From Siccirubricoccus sp. G192 (GTDB lineage: Bacteria > Pseudomonadota > Alphaproteobacteria > Acetobacterales > Acetobacteraceae), in assembly GCF_019084075.1 (NCBI RefSeq), contig NZ_JAHREN010000003.1:1-64000 (forward strand): DNA of 64,000 nt, in the 5' to 3' direction. Position numbers and translations under genes: made by a program. The notes under the pieces are model-generated. The model had not been told where the DNA came from and made no database searches. It was given only the letters and a program-made list of their open reading frames with translations. The first letter of the stretch is position 1; each line of letters starts with the position of its first letter. Below are positions 46,424-53,716 of this stretch, piece after piece.

Positions 46424-47983
46424 ATGCCCGAGTATCTAACGCCCGGTGTCTACATAGAAGAAATCGAACGTGGGCCCCGCCCGATCGAGGGCGTCGCCAC
46501 CAGCACGGCAGCCTTCATCGGTGAGACGGAACGGGGTCCGACCAGGCCGCGCCTCGTTACCGGCTTCAACGACTACCTCCGCTGGTTCGGGACCGTCTTC
46601 GATCCAGCGAAGTTCATGCCGCACACTGCCAGCGGCTTCTTCGAGAACGGTGGGAAGCGCCTCTATGTGTGCCGCATCGTGGGTGACGCGGCGACGACCG
46701 CCTCCCGCGACTTCGGCGACCTCCATGTCGAGGCGACCGGGCCCGGCGCCTGGGGCCGCCGCATCTGGGTAAAGATCGAGGACAGCACGACGAAGGTTCC
46801 CGACCCAGCGAGTCCCGGGACCTCCAAACCTGTCGGCGTGCGGGTGAAGGTGGCCTACTGGAGTGAGGAGCCCCCGGACGGCGTGTTCGACCCCTTTGAC
46901 GAGCCGCGTCGCACGCCGCGCCCAGCCTTGCCGCCCGAGGATTTCGACGACGTGGTGATCGAGGACGAGGCATCGCCCGATCACTTCATGAAGCGCGTAA
47001 ACGACAACTCGCCCCTGGTCAAACTCTCGATTCTGGACAGCGCAGCATCGCCTCCGCAGGTGTCTCGAGAGGAGGCGCGGTTGGACCAGGACGGTGTCGA
47101 CGACCCGAATCCGATCGGCACCGATGACTACGAGGGCGCTAATGTCGAAGCCGACAAGCGGCGCGGCCTGGAGGCGCTGAAGCTAGATGAGTTCCGCGAG
47201 GTGTCGCTGGTCTACGCGCCCAACGCGCCCACGGATGTTGTGAAAAAGCTGATCTCCCACTGCGAGAACCAGAAGTTCCGCTTCGCCGTCGTGGACAGCG
47301 CACCGAATGTCGGCAACTCCGCGAGCCTTGACCCTCGCACGATGATCCAGGAGACGCAGTACGCAGCCTTCTACTATCCCTGGATCTATGTGCCGGATCC
47401 CAGGACGGGTGTGAAACGGAAGATCCCGCCAGGCGGCCATGTCCTCGGCGTTTACGCCCGCACGGACATCGACCGCGGTGTGTATAAAGCTCCGGCAAAC
47501 GAGACGCTCGGTGGCGTGATCGAGTTGGAATACAACATCGATGACAGCACTCAAGGGCAGCTCAATCCACGTGGGGTGAACGCGTTGCGCCGTTTTCCAG
47601 GTCGAGGTCTGCGGATCTGGGGTGCGCGTACCCTCTCTGCCAATGCATTGTGGAAGTACGTTCCCGTCCGGCGGCTCTTCATTTTCATCGAGCGCTCGAT
47701 TTACGAAGGCACGCAATGGGTCGTCTTTGAGCCGAACGACGAGCGGCTCTGGGCGCGGGTCACGGACACGATCCGTCTCTTCCTCCGTGGCCAGTGGCGC
47801 GGCGGCGCACTGATGGGCCGCACCGAGGAAGAGGCGTTCTTCATCACCTGCGACCGTACCACGATGACACAGGATGACATTCTAAACGGGCGTCTGGTCT
47901 GCGAGATCGGAATCCGTCCTGTTTACCCTGCGGAGTTCGTCATCTTCCGCATATTTCAGCACACCGCAGAGCCGCAGCGCTGA
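46424..47983 (+). CDS. contractile tail sheath protein (Afp2-4-like)
   Basis: 519 residues. The start MPEYLTPGVYIEEIERGPRP and GVATSTAAFIGETERGPT is the signature of phage and eCIS sheath proteins. The C-terminal domain includes GVNALRRFPGRGLRIWGART, FIFIERSIYEGTQWVVFEPN and EIGIRPVYPAEFVIFRIFQH, the conserved handshake part that links sheath subunits. Residues 97-222 form the outer domain that is duplicated in the gene upstream. Only this one full sheath gene is in the window, whereas Afp has three. The protein would surround the inner tube and contract to drive it forward. Confidence 0.9.
   Translation: MPEYLTPGVYIEEIERGPRPIEGVATSTAAFIGETERGPTRPRLVTGFNDYLRWFGTVFDPAKFMPHTASGFFENGGKRLYVCRIVGDAATTASRDFGDLHVEATGPGAWGRRIWVKIEDSTTKVPDPASPGTSKPVGVRVKVAYWSEEPPDGVFDPFDEPRRTPRPALPPEDFDDVVIEDEASPDHFMKRVNDNSPLVKLSILDSAASPPQVSREEARLDQDGVDDPNPIGTDDYEGANVEADKRRGLEALKLDEFREVSLVYAPNAPTDVVKKLISHCENQKFRFAVVDSAPNVGNSASLDPRTMIQETQYAAFYYPWIYVPDPRTGVKRKIPPGGHVLGVYARTDIDRGVYKAPANETLGGVIELEYNIDDSTQGQLNPRGVNALRRFPGRGLRIWGARTLSANALWKYVPVRRLFIFIERSIYEGTQWVVFEPNDERLWARVTDTIRLFLRGQWRGGALMGRTEEEAFFITCDRTTMTQDDILNGRLVCEIGIRPVYPAEFVIFRIFQHTAEPQR
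46712..47089 (+). repeat. 378-bp duplicated sheath segment, copy 2 (in the sheath gene)
   Basis: Presumed source copy of the duplication at 45708-46085. In the sheath it follows the conserved GKRLYVCRIV strand and therefore corresponds to the protruding outer domain rather than to the contractile core. Confidence 0.85.
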
Positions 47984-47998
47984 GACGGAGAGATCGAG

Positions 47999-48434
47999 AT
48001 GGCACGCAAAGACCCCCTCCGCAATTTTTCGCTTCCGCCTCGAGATCGACGGCATCACTCAGGCGGGGTTCAGCGAGGTGGCAATCGGTGAGACGACGAC
48101 CGACGCCGTTGACTACCGCGAAGGCAACGAGCCTGCGCATGTGCGCAAGCTCTCCGGGCTGACGAAATACGGCAACATTACACTCAAGGCCGGTTATACC
48201 GATTCGCTGGAGATCGCAAACTGGCACAAGCGGATTGTGGCCGGCGAAATCAGCAGCCAACGCAAGACTGTCACCATTGTCGTGCAGGATGAACTTGGCG
48301 CTGACAAGGCCCGCTTTGTGATCAGCGAGGCCTGGCCGTTGAAGTACGACCCGAGCGACCTCAATGCCAAGGGCAACGAGGTCCTGATCGAGACACTCGA
48401 ATTGGCCAATGAGGGCCTCGAGCGCACGCGCTAG
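47999..48434 (+). CDS. inner tube protein (gp19-like, Afp1/5-like), one frameshift near the start
   Basis: 144 residues when corrected. The ATG at 47999 follows a GGAGAG ribosome-binding site and starts MARKDPLRNF; a T5 run near 48027 has one T too many, after which the frame continues FRLEIDGITQAGFSEVAIGE and then KYGNITLKAGYTDSLEIANW. This is the T4 gp19/Hcp-like tube fold. Without correction only 118 residues from an internal ATG at 48078 remain, lacking the first strands. The tube is the channel for cargo inside the sheath. Confidence 0.85.
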
Positions 48435-48458
48435 CGCGCGATCCGAAGGAGCAAGCCG

Positions 48459-48854
48459 ATGAGTAACAGGGCCGCACCGGCTTTTAGGACCGAGGTGGAA
48501 TTCATCTTGCCGAAGGGCTACCTCGACGAACACGGTGTGCTGCACCGCGAGGGCGTGATGCGGCTTGCCACAGCGGCGGACGAGATCCTGCCGCTCCGCG
48601 ACCCGCGCGTGCAGGCCAACCCCGCCTATCTCGCCGTCATTGTCATGGCACGCGTAGTGGTACGGCTGGGCTCGCTTCCTGAGGTGGATACGCGCGTCGT
48701 GGAGGGGCTCTTTGCCTCCGACCTCGACTATCTCCAACGGCTATACGAGCGGCTGAACGGCGCGGAGGAGAGCGAGCCAGCGCCGGGGATCGCCCTGCAG
48801 GGCGGCGCCCCGAGCAATCTGCGCGCGGGGATGACAGTCCTGGGGGAAGCCTAA
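48459..48854 (+). CDS. tail assembly protein (Phage_TAC-like)
   Basis: 131 residues with a ribosome-binding site GAAGGAG (48443-48449). It reads FRTEVEFILPKGYLDEHGVL, VMRLATAADEILPLRDPRVQ and YLAVIVMARVVVRLGSLPEV, a pattern of small tail-assembly proteins found between tube genes in eCIS and contractile phage loci. It may be a chaperone for tube or tape-measure assembly. A short DUF6760-like frame follows directly. Confidence 0.7.
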   Translation: MSNRAAPAFRTEVEFILPKGYLDEHGVLHREGVMRLATAADEILPLRDPRVQANPAYLAVIVMARVVVRLGSLPEVDTRVVEGLFASDLDYLQRLYERLNGAEESEPAPGIALQGGAPSNLRAGMTVLGEA

Positions 48855-48886
48855 CGGCCTATCCTCGACGTCTGCTCTACGAGGAG

Positions 48887-49033
48887 ATGGCCTTTCTCGC
48901 CTTCCACTTCCACTGGAGCCGTGAGGAGCTGATGAGCCTAGAGCATGCGGAGCGGCGGCGCTGGTGCCGCGAAATCTCGGCAGTGAATCGCCGGTCGATC
49001 GGCGCACCGCCGAACCCCTTCGACCTGGCTTGA
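48887..49033 (+). CDS. short DUF6760-like protein
   Basis: 48 residues from the ATG at 48887, too short for most gene callers. The sequence MAFLAFHFHWSREELMSLEH followed by ERRRWCREISAVNRR matches the DUF6760 proteins that lie between the two tube genes in eCIS loci. Family members usually begin with a Tyr-Pro-x-x-x-Leu-Tyr-Glu-Glu segment; the same segment is encoded upstream in this frame (48860-48886, YPRRLLYEE), so the real start lies before it and overlaps the previous gene, perhaps at a non-ATG codon or obscured by an error. Function unknown. Confidence 0.65.
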   Translation: MAFLAFHFHWSREELMSLEHAERRRWCREISAVNRRSIGAPPNPFDLA

Positions 49034-49043
49034 GGCGAGCGCC

Positions 49044-49469
49044 ATGACGCGCCAGCAGGATCCCTACCGAGGCTTCCGCTTCCTCATCGAATTCGAGCGC
49101 CTGCAGCAGGGCGGCTTCAGCCGAGTAAAGGGCCTGGCGAGCGAGACGAAAGTGGAGTCTTACCGTGAGGGCGGCGTGAACGACTTCGAGCACCGTCACG
49201 TCACTCAGACCTCATTCCCGAATATCGTGCTGGAGCACGGCCTAACCAATGAGAGGCTCTGGGAATGGCACCGCCGGACGGTGGAGGGGCGCGTGGAACG
49301 CAAGACGCTATCTGTCATTCTGCGCGACGCAAATGGTGACGAGGTCTGGCGGCTGCACGCGCATGGGGCGTATCCCGTGAAGTGGTCGCTGGCCGACCTC
49401 GATGCATCGAGCAGCGCGGTGTTGGTCGAGAGCGTCGAGTTCGCGCATCACGGACTCCGCCGGGGATGA
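49044..49469 (+). CDS. second inner tube protein (gp19-like)
   Basis: 141 residues. YRGFRFLIEFERLQQGGFSR, VKGLASETKVESYREGGVND and VERKTLSVILRDANGDEVWR show the gp19-like tube fold; the sequence differs clearly from the first tube gene. In Afp-type systems one tube variant (Afp5-like) joins the tube to the baseplate hub, and its position just before the hub genes suggests that role here. It ends in an ATGA overlap with the next gene. Confidence 0.85.
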   Translation: MTRQQDPYRGFRFLIEFERLQQGGFSRVKGLASETKVESYREGGVNDFEHRHVTQTSFPNIVLEHGLTNERLWEWHRRTVEGRVERKTLSVILRDANGDEVWRLHAHGAYPVKWSLADLDASSSAVLVESVEFAHHGLRRG

Positions 49470-50557
49470 GCGCTCTGAGGGACATGGCGCACCGACCCGG
49501 CGTCGCGGCGCGGCAGGCCTGGCCGGTCCGGGCGGCGCGGCGTATGGGCGCGGGGCAGCCGGCTGCACGGCGTGGCTGGACGCCGCTGGCGCTGGCCTGG
49601 CGGCGGGCGCGCCTGGCTGCACCGCGGTTGGAACTGCGGCTGGCGCAGCGATTCGAGCTGCTGCTGCGGCGCGGAGAGTCCTGCGGGCTGCTGGTGCATG
49701 GCCCGCTTGCCTCAGGTACTGCGCCGCGCGGCGCGGCGGCGTCGCACCCGGACCGCCCGAACACGTCGCACTGCGCGGCCCTCGCTTGGCGGAATGGCCG
49801 GCCGGATAGGACGCCGCGCAGCGCGCTTGCGGCGGCGCGGTTGCGGCCGCTACTGCAGGATCCGCGTGCCGCCGCCGCGCAGGCGCCCGCCCGCCCGGGT
49901 ATCCTGATGCTGCGGCCCCTACTTCGGTTGCCGCGCGCCAATGCGGAGGTCACTACCCTGTCCTCGCGGCGCTACCCGGACGACGCTATAATCGCCCCCG
50001 CATCCATTGCCGTGCAGTGGCCCGACCGGCGTGTGCCCGGCTTCATGGGACCCTTGCCGGCAGGACCTGCTGGCGTGTGGCCCGCATTGCGGCTGCGAGC
50101 GGCTGGGCCGGCGCTGGGGCACCTCGACGCGTCCGCCTCGGCCGGGCTGGTCCGGCAGATGGCACCGATCGAGGCGCAGAACCGCGCTCCGCTCGCCCTA
50201 GTGCTACATGGTGAACGCGGCCGGGCTCGCCCGGAGGTGGCTCGGCTGACGGAGGCCGCCAGGCGGTTGGACCTTGTTTGGCGCTTGTCCGAAGCTGCGG
50301 CAGCGGACGGTGTGGGCGCGGGTGGCAGCACGACGCATGCCGCGCCTTCACAGGCCGTGTCCATCCATACCGCGCTTGCTCAGGCCACGCTCCGCGAGGC
50401 TGCCGATGCACCGCTCACCGCCGCGGCGCCTGCCGCGATGCCCCGCACGGCGGTACCCGCGCGGGCCGAGTCGGCGCCGAGCGAGCGTTTCGTGGACGAT
50501 GTCGTCCGACGCATCGAGCGGCGGTTGCGCATCGACCGTGAGAGGCGCGGGCTGTGA
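49466..50557 (+). CDS. Ala/Arg-rich eCIS protein of unknown function
   Basis: 363 residues. The composition is extreme (Ala, Arg, Pro), with little predicted order apart from stretches such as AVQWPDRRVPGFMGPLPAGP. The C-terminus FVDDVVRRIERRLRIDRERR is a strong amphipathic basic helix, a feature I associate with the gene that precedes the hub gene in eCIS loci (Afp6 position). It overlaps both neighbours by four bases, so it is a true operon member. No domain is recognised. Confidence 0.6.
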   Translation: MSALRDMAHRPGVAARQAWPVRAARRMGAGQPAARRGWTPLALAWRRARLAAPRLELRLAQRFELLLRRGESCGLLVHGPLASGTAPRGAAASHPDRPNTSHCAALAWRNGRPDRTPRSALAAARLRPLLQDPRAAAAQAPARPGILMLRPLLRLPRANAEVTTLSSRRYPDDAIIAPASIAVQWPDRRVPGFMGPLPAGPAGVWPALRLRAAGPALGHLDASASAGLVRQMAPIEAQNRAPLALVLHGERGRARPEVARLTEAARRLDLVWRLSEAAAADGVGAGGSTTHAAPSQAVSIHTALAQATLREAADAPLTAAAPAAMPRTAVPARAESAPSERFVDDVVRRIERRLRIDRERRGL

Positions 50558-51261
50558 GCGGGTCGCAGCCCATGAACAAGCTTGAGAAAGCCGTGATTGA
50601 GATCATGGCCGGGGAGCGCCGGGGCACGCGCATCGGGGTGCTATTCAATCCCACCGAGTACACCATCGAGCGGTCGAACACCTATAAGGCGACCGCGCTG
50701 CTCGGCCTCGGCAGTCCGCTGCTGCAGTTCGTCAACGGCGATGCAGACCAGCTCTCTATGGAGCTGTTCCTGGAGGATTTCACTGACCCGCCGCGCGCCG
50801 GCCCAAGTGGACCGCCGCGGAGTGTGTCAGAGCGGATCACCGAATTGTCCCGCCTCCTGCTGATCGACAGCTCCCTGCATGCGCCGCCGCCGGTGAAGTT
50901 TGCCTGGGGGCGGCTGAGCTTCGATGCAGTCATCGAAAAGTTGAGCCAGAAGCACACGCTGTTCCGACCGGACGGCACGCCGGCACGTGCGACGCTCTCC
51001 GTCTCCTTTAAGGAGTATCGCTCGCTTGGCCGGCAGCTCCGGGAGCCGCGGCGCGAATCCGCCGATAAGACGAAGCGGCGGCAGCTCGACGCCTCCGACT
51101 CTATCTGGGCGTTGGCGGCGCGCGAATACGGCGACGCCGCTTTCTGGCGCCTCATCGCCGAGGCGAGCGACCTGGACAACCCACGGGAGCTCGCTGCCGG
51201 TACATGGCTCTTGCTACCGCCGTTGGAGGAGAATGGCGTTGCGCCTACAGGAACTCGCTGA
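50554..51261 (+). CDS. LysM-type baseplate hub/tube-initiator protein (Afp7-like)
   Basis: 235 residues from GTG (an ATG six codons later is an alternative). The N-terminus GTRIGVLFNPTEYTIERSNT is the conserved start of CIS tube proteins. The C-terminal part, SIWALAAREYGDAAFWRLIA followed by NPRELAAGTWLLLPPLEE, is a LysM-like module. Afp7 joins the spike to the first tube ring. It overlaps the next gene by 29 bases. Confidence 0.85.
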   Translation: MSGSQPMNKLEKAVIEIMAGERRGTRIGVLFNPTEYTIERSNTYKATALLGLGSPLLQFVNGDADQLSMELFLEDFTDPPRAGPSGPPRSVSERITELSRLLLIDSSLHAPPPVKFAWGRLSFDAVIEKLSQKHTLFRPDGTPARATLSVSFKEYRSLGRQLREPRRESADKTKRRQLDASDSIWALAAREYGDAAFWRLIAEASDLDNPRELAAGTWLLLPPLEENGVAPTGTR

Positions 51262-52345
51262 GCGCCACGGCGACTTCTACGTCCCGGCCTTCGCGGTGCG
51301 GCTTGGTCGCGCCGACCTAGTGCGGCAGATGGCGGTTGCCGTCTCCCAGGCCGAGGCGGATCTCAGCCTATCGGGCATGGGCCGCTTCAGCTTTACGGTC
51401 GTCAACGCCTTCGACGTGGCGAAGCAGGACTTCCTGACAGGCGATGGGACGCCACTGCTGGAGAAGCTGACTTTCGGCGCCTCGGTCGAGGTTGCTATGG
51501 GCTACGGCGATGTGCGCGCGCTGCCCGTGCTGGTTTCCGGCGTGGTGACGGAGATCGGCACGAACTTCGCGGAGGGCGGGTCGCCGGAACTCACCGTCTC
51601 CGGCTACGACCACAGCTACCCGCTCTCGGTCGGCAAGAACAGCCAGAACTGGGCGAAGGCGAAGGATAGCGACGTAGTCGCAATGATCTCTCGTGCCCAC
51701 AACCTCGACACGGATATCGTGCCCACGCGGGAAGAGCACGCCCAGATCGAGCAGAACCAGGAGAGCGACCTGGAGTTCGTCCGCAAAATTGCCGAGCGCA
51801 ACCGCCGCTACAAGGTCTACATCTCGGGCGGGCGGACGCTGCGCTTCGGACCGGCGCGCGACGGCTCAGGCCCAGTCGCGACGCTCGCCTTCGGCGCGGG
51901 GCTGCTGAGTTTCAAGCCCGAGGCGAACCTGGCCGGCCAAGTCGGCGCGGTGGAGATCCATGGCTGGGATCCGAAGCGCGGGGAGCCCATTGTCGGGCGT
52001 GCTCGGCGCGGTGACGAACCCGGCCGCGACGCCCGCCGCGAGAGTGCGGGCGACAAGCTCCAGCGCGTCGTCCGCGGTCAGTCGGTGCTGCGGCTGCGCC
52101 AGCCCGTGCTAAGCCAGGCGGAAGCGGAGGCTCGGGCGCGCGCCGCACTCGCGGAACGCGCCGAGCAGTTCCTGAGTGGGGAGGGCGAGAGCCTCGGCCT
52201 ACCGGAGATCCGGCCGGACACGAACGTCGCGCTGGAGAGGATCGGGACACGATTTTCTAAGACGTACTACGTCGAGCAAGCGACGCATCGAGCGGACAGC
52301 AACGGCTATCGGACCCGCTTCAAGGTGAAGGAGACGACGCTGTGA
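51233..52345 (+). CDS. gpD-like baseplate hub protein (Afp8 N-terminal part)
   Basis: 370 residues from the ATG at 51233. AVAVSQAEADLSLSGMGRFS, LTVSGYDHSYPLSVGKNSQN and LEFVRKIAERNRRYKVYISG match gpD/VgrG N-terminal hub domains (phage late control D). In Afp8 and VgrG the hub and spike domains are fused; here the hub is its own gene and the gpV-like spike follows with a four-base overlap (GTGA). Confidence 0.85.
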   Translation: MALRLQELAERHGDFYVPAFAVRLGRADLVRQMAVAVSQAEADLSLSGMGRFSFTVVNAFDVAKQDFLTGDGTPLLEKLTFGASVEVAMGYGDVRALPVLVSGVVTEIGTNFAEGGSPELTVSGYDHSYPLSVGKNSQNWAKAKDSDVVAMISRAHNLDTDIVPTREEHAQIEQNQESDLEFVRKIAERNRRYKVYISGGRTLRFGPARDGSGPVATLAFGAGLLSFKPEANLAGQVGAVEIHGWDPKRGEPIVGRARRGDEPGRDARRESAGDKLQRVVRGQSVLRLRQPVLSQAEAEARARAALAERAEQFLSGEGESLGLPEIRPDTNVALERIGTRFSKTYYVEQATHRADSNGYRTRFKVKETTL

Positions 52346-52986
52346 ACGCCATGCTGGAGCACGCGCCCCGCGAGACGGCACTTGAGGCCGGCGGCTATGC
52401 CAAGGGCGTGGCCGTCGCGCTGGTGACGCAGAACAGCGACCCGGAAGGCCTGGGCCGGGTCAAGGTGCGCTTTCCCTGGCACACCCGGCCGAGCGAGAGC
52501 CACTGGGCGCGAATCGCCGTCCCGATGGCAGGCAAGGAACGCGGCACCTTCTTCCTGCCGGAGCCCGGCGACGAGGTGCTCGTCGCCTTCGAGCGGGAGG
52601 ACATCCGATTTCCCTACGTCGTCGGCGCGTTGTGGAATGGCAAGGACAAGCCACCCGCGACGAATGCGGACGGCAGGAACGACCTGCGCTTCGTGCGCTC
52701 CCGCAAGGGGCACGAGCTGACCTTCGATGATGGCGCGCGAGGGCGTGTCGAGCTGAAGCTGAACGATGGGAAGCGGCGGCTCTCTATAGAGGACGACACG
52801 GTCCGGTTGGAGGACGGCCAGGGCAATAGCCTCGAATTCTCCTCGACGGGCGGCAGTGTGACGCTGCGCGCCTCCCGCAAGCTGGCGCTCAGCGCGCCGG
52901 CCATCTCGATCGAGGCCAGCGGGACGCTAGAGCTAAAGGCCGGGCCGACACTGACCATCAAGGGCGGCCTCGTGCAGATCAACTGA
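52342..52986 (+). CDS. gpV-like spike protein (Afp8 C-terminal part)
   Basis: 214 residues, GTG start overlapping the gpD stop. It shows the OB-fold QNSDPEGLGRVKVRFPWHTR and FFLPEPGDEVLVAFERED, typical of the gpV/VgrG spike base, then a beta-helix part with repeated strands (ELKLNDGKRRLSIEDDTVRL, TLELKAGPTLTIKGGLVQIN). The trimer would form the needle that carries the PAAR tip encoded next. Confidence 0.88.
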   Translation: MNAMLEHAPRETALEAGGYAKGVAVALVTQNSDPEGLGRVKVRFPWHTRPSESHWARIAVPMAGKERGTFFLPEPGDEVLVAFEREDIRFPYVVGALWNGKDKPPATNADGRNDLRFVRSRKGHELTFDDGARGRVELKLNDGKRRLSIEDDTVRLEDGQGNSLEFSSTGGSVTLRASRKLALSAPAISIEASGTLELKAGPTLTIKGGLVQIN

Positions 52987-52999
52987 GGGAAGCACATGC

Positions 53000-53299
53000 A
53001 TGGGACAGCCCGCTGCACGTCTCGGCGACCCGACGAGCCACGGCACGCCACTGGGCCCCGGGCCTGGGCTGCCGAGCGTGCTGATCGGCGGACAGCCCGC
53101 CTGGCGCGCGGTCGGAGACACGCATCTCTGCCCCCTCTCGGACGGGCCGAAGCCGCATTTCGGCGGCACGGTGCTGCGCGGCAGCGCGACCGTGCTGATC
53201 GGCGGTTTCCCGGCCGCGCGGCAGGGTGACACCGTGCTGGAGGCCGCGCCGCCGAACGCCATCCTCGGTGGTTTCCCTTCCGTGCTGATCGGGGGCTGA
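53000..53299 (+). CDS. PAAR-repeat spike tip protein (Afp10-like)
   Basis: 99 residues. It starts MGQPAARLGDPTSHGTPLGP and contains SVLIGGQPAWRAVGDTHLCP and TVLIGGFPAARQGDTVLEAA, the PAAR motif pattern with the metal-binding His and Cys. It sharpens the tip of the spike. No toxin extension is present, so cargo must be carried in another way. Confidence 0.9.
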   Translation: MGQPAARLGDPTSHGTPLGPGPGLPSVLIGGQPAWRAVGDTHLCPLSDGPKPHFGGTVLRGSATVLIGGFPAARQGDTVLEAAPPNAILGGFPSVLIGG

Positions 53300-53305
53300 G
53301 ACGCC

Positions 53306-53716
53306 GTGGAGGATCGCAAGGAATTCCTTGGTCGCGGCTGGGCTTTCCCGGTAGCGGTGGATCCCGAGACCGGCCGGACCGCTATGGCGGAGCACGAGGC
53401 CGATATTCGCCAAGCCATTCGTATCATCCTCGGCACCAGCCCGGGCGAGCGGGTGATGCGCCCAGATTTCGGCTGCGGCGTGCACGACCTCGTCTTCGAA
53501 TCGCTTGACACCGCCGCACTCGCCCGCGTCGAGGACAGCGTGCGCGATGCGCTGGTGCGGTTCGAGCCGCGGATCGAGTTGCTGCAGGTGGCGGCCGACG
53601 CGCTGCGTGCGCCCGAGGGTGAGCTCACCGTGAGCATAGACTACCGCGTACGGCGTACGAACCAGAGCGGCAATCTCGTCTATCCCTTCTACTTCCGCGA
53701 AGGTGCTGCGTCATGA
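53306..53716 (+). CDS. gp25/gpW-like baseplate wedge protein (Afp9-like)
   Basis: 136 residues, GTG start seven bases after the PAAR stop. FLGRGWAFPVAVDPETGRTA, EADIRQAIRIILGTSPGERV and MRPDFGCGVHDLVFESLDTA are the gp25-like lysozyme-related wedge pattern, including the conserved EEDIRQAI-like and RPDFGCG segments. It connects the sheath to the baseplate. It overlaps the next gene by four bases. Confidence 0.9.
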   Translation: MEDRKEFLGRGWAFPVAVDPETGRTAMAEHEADIRQAIRIILGTSPGERVMRPDFGCGVHDLVFESLDTAALARVEDSVRDALVRFEPRIELLQVAADALRAPEGELTVSIDYRVRRTNQSGNLVYPFYFREGAAS

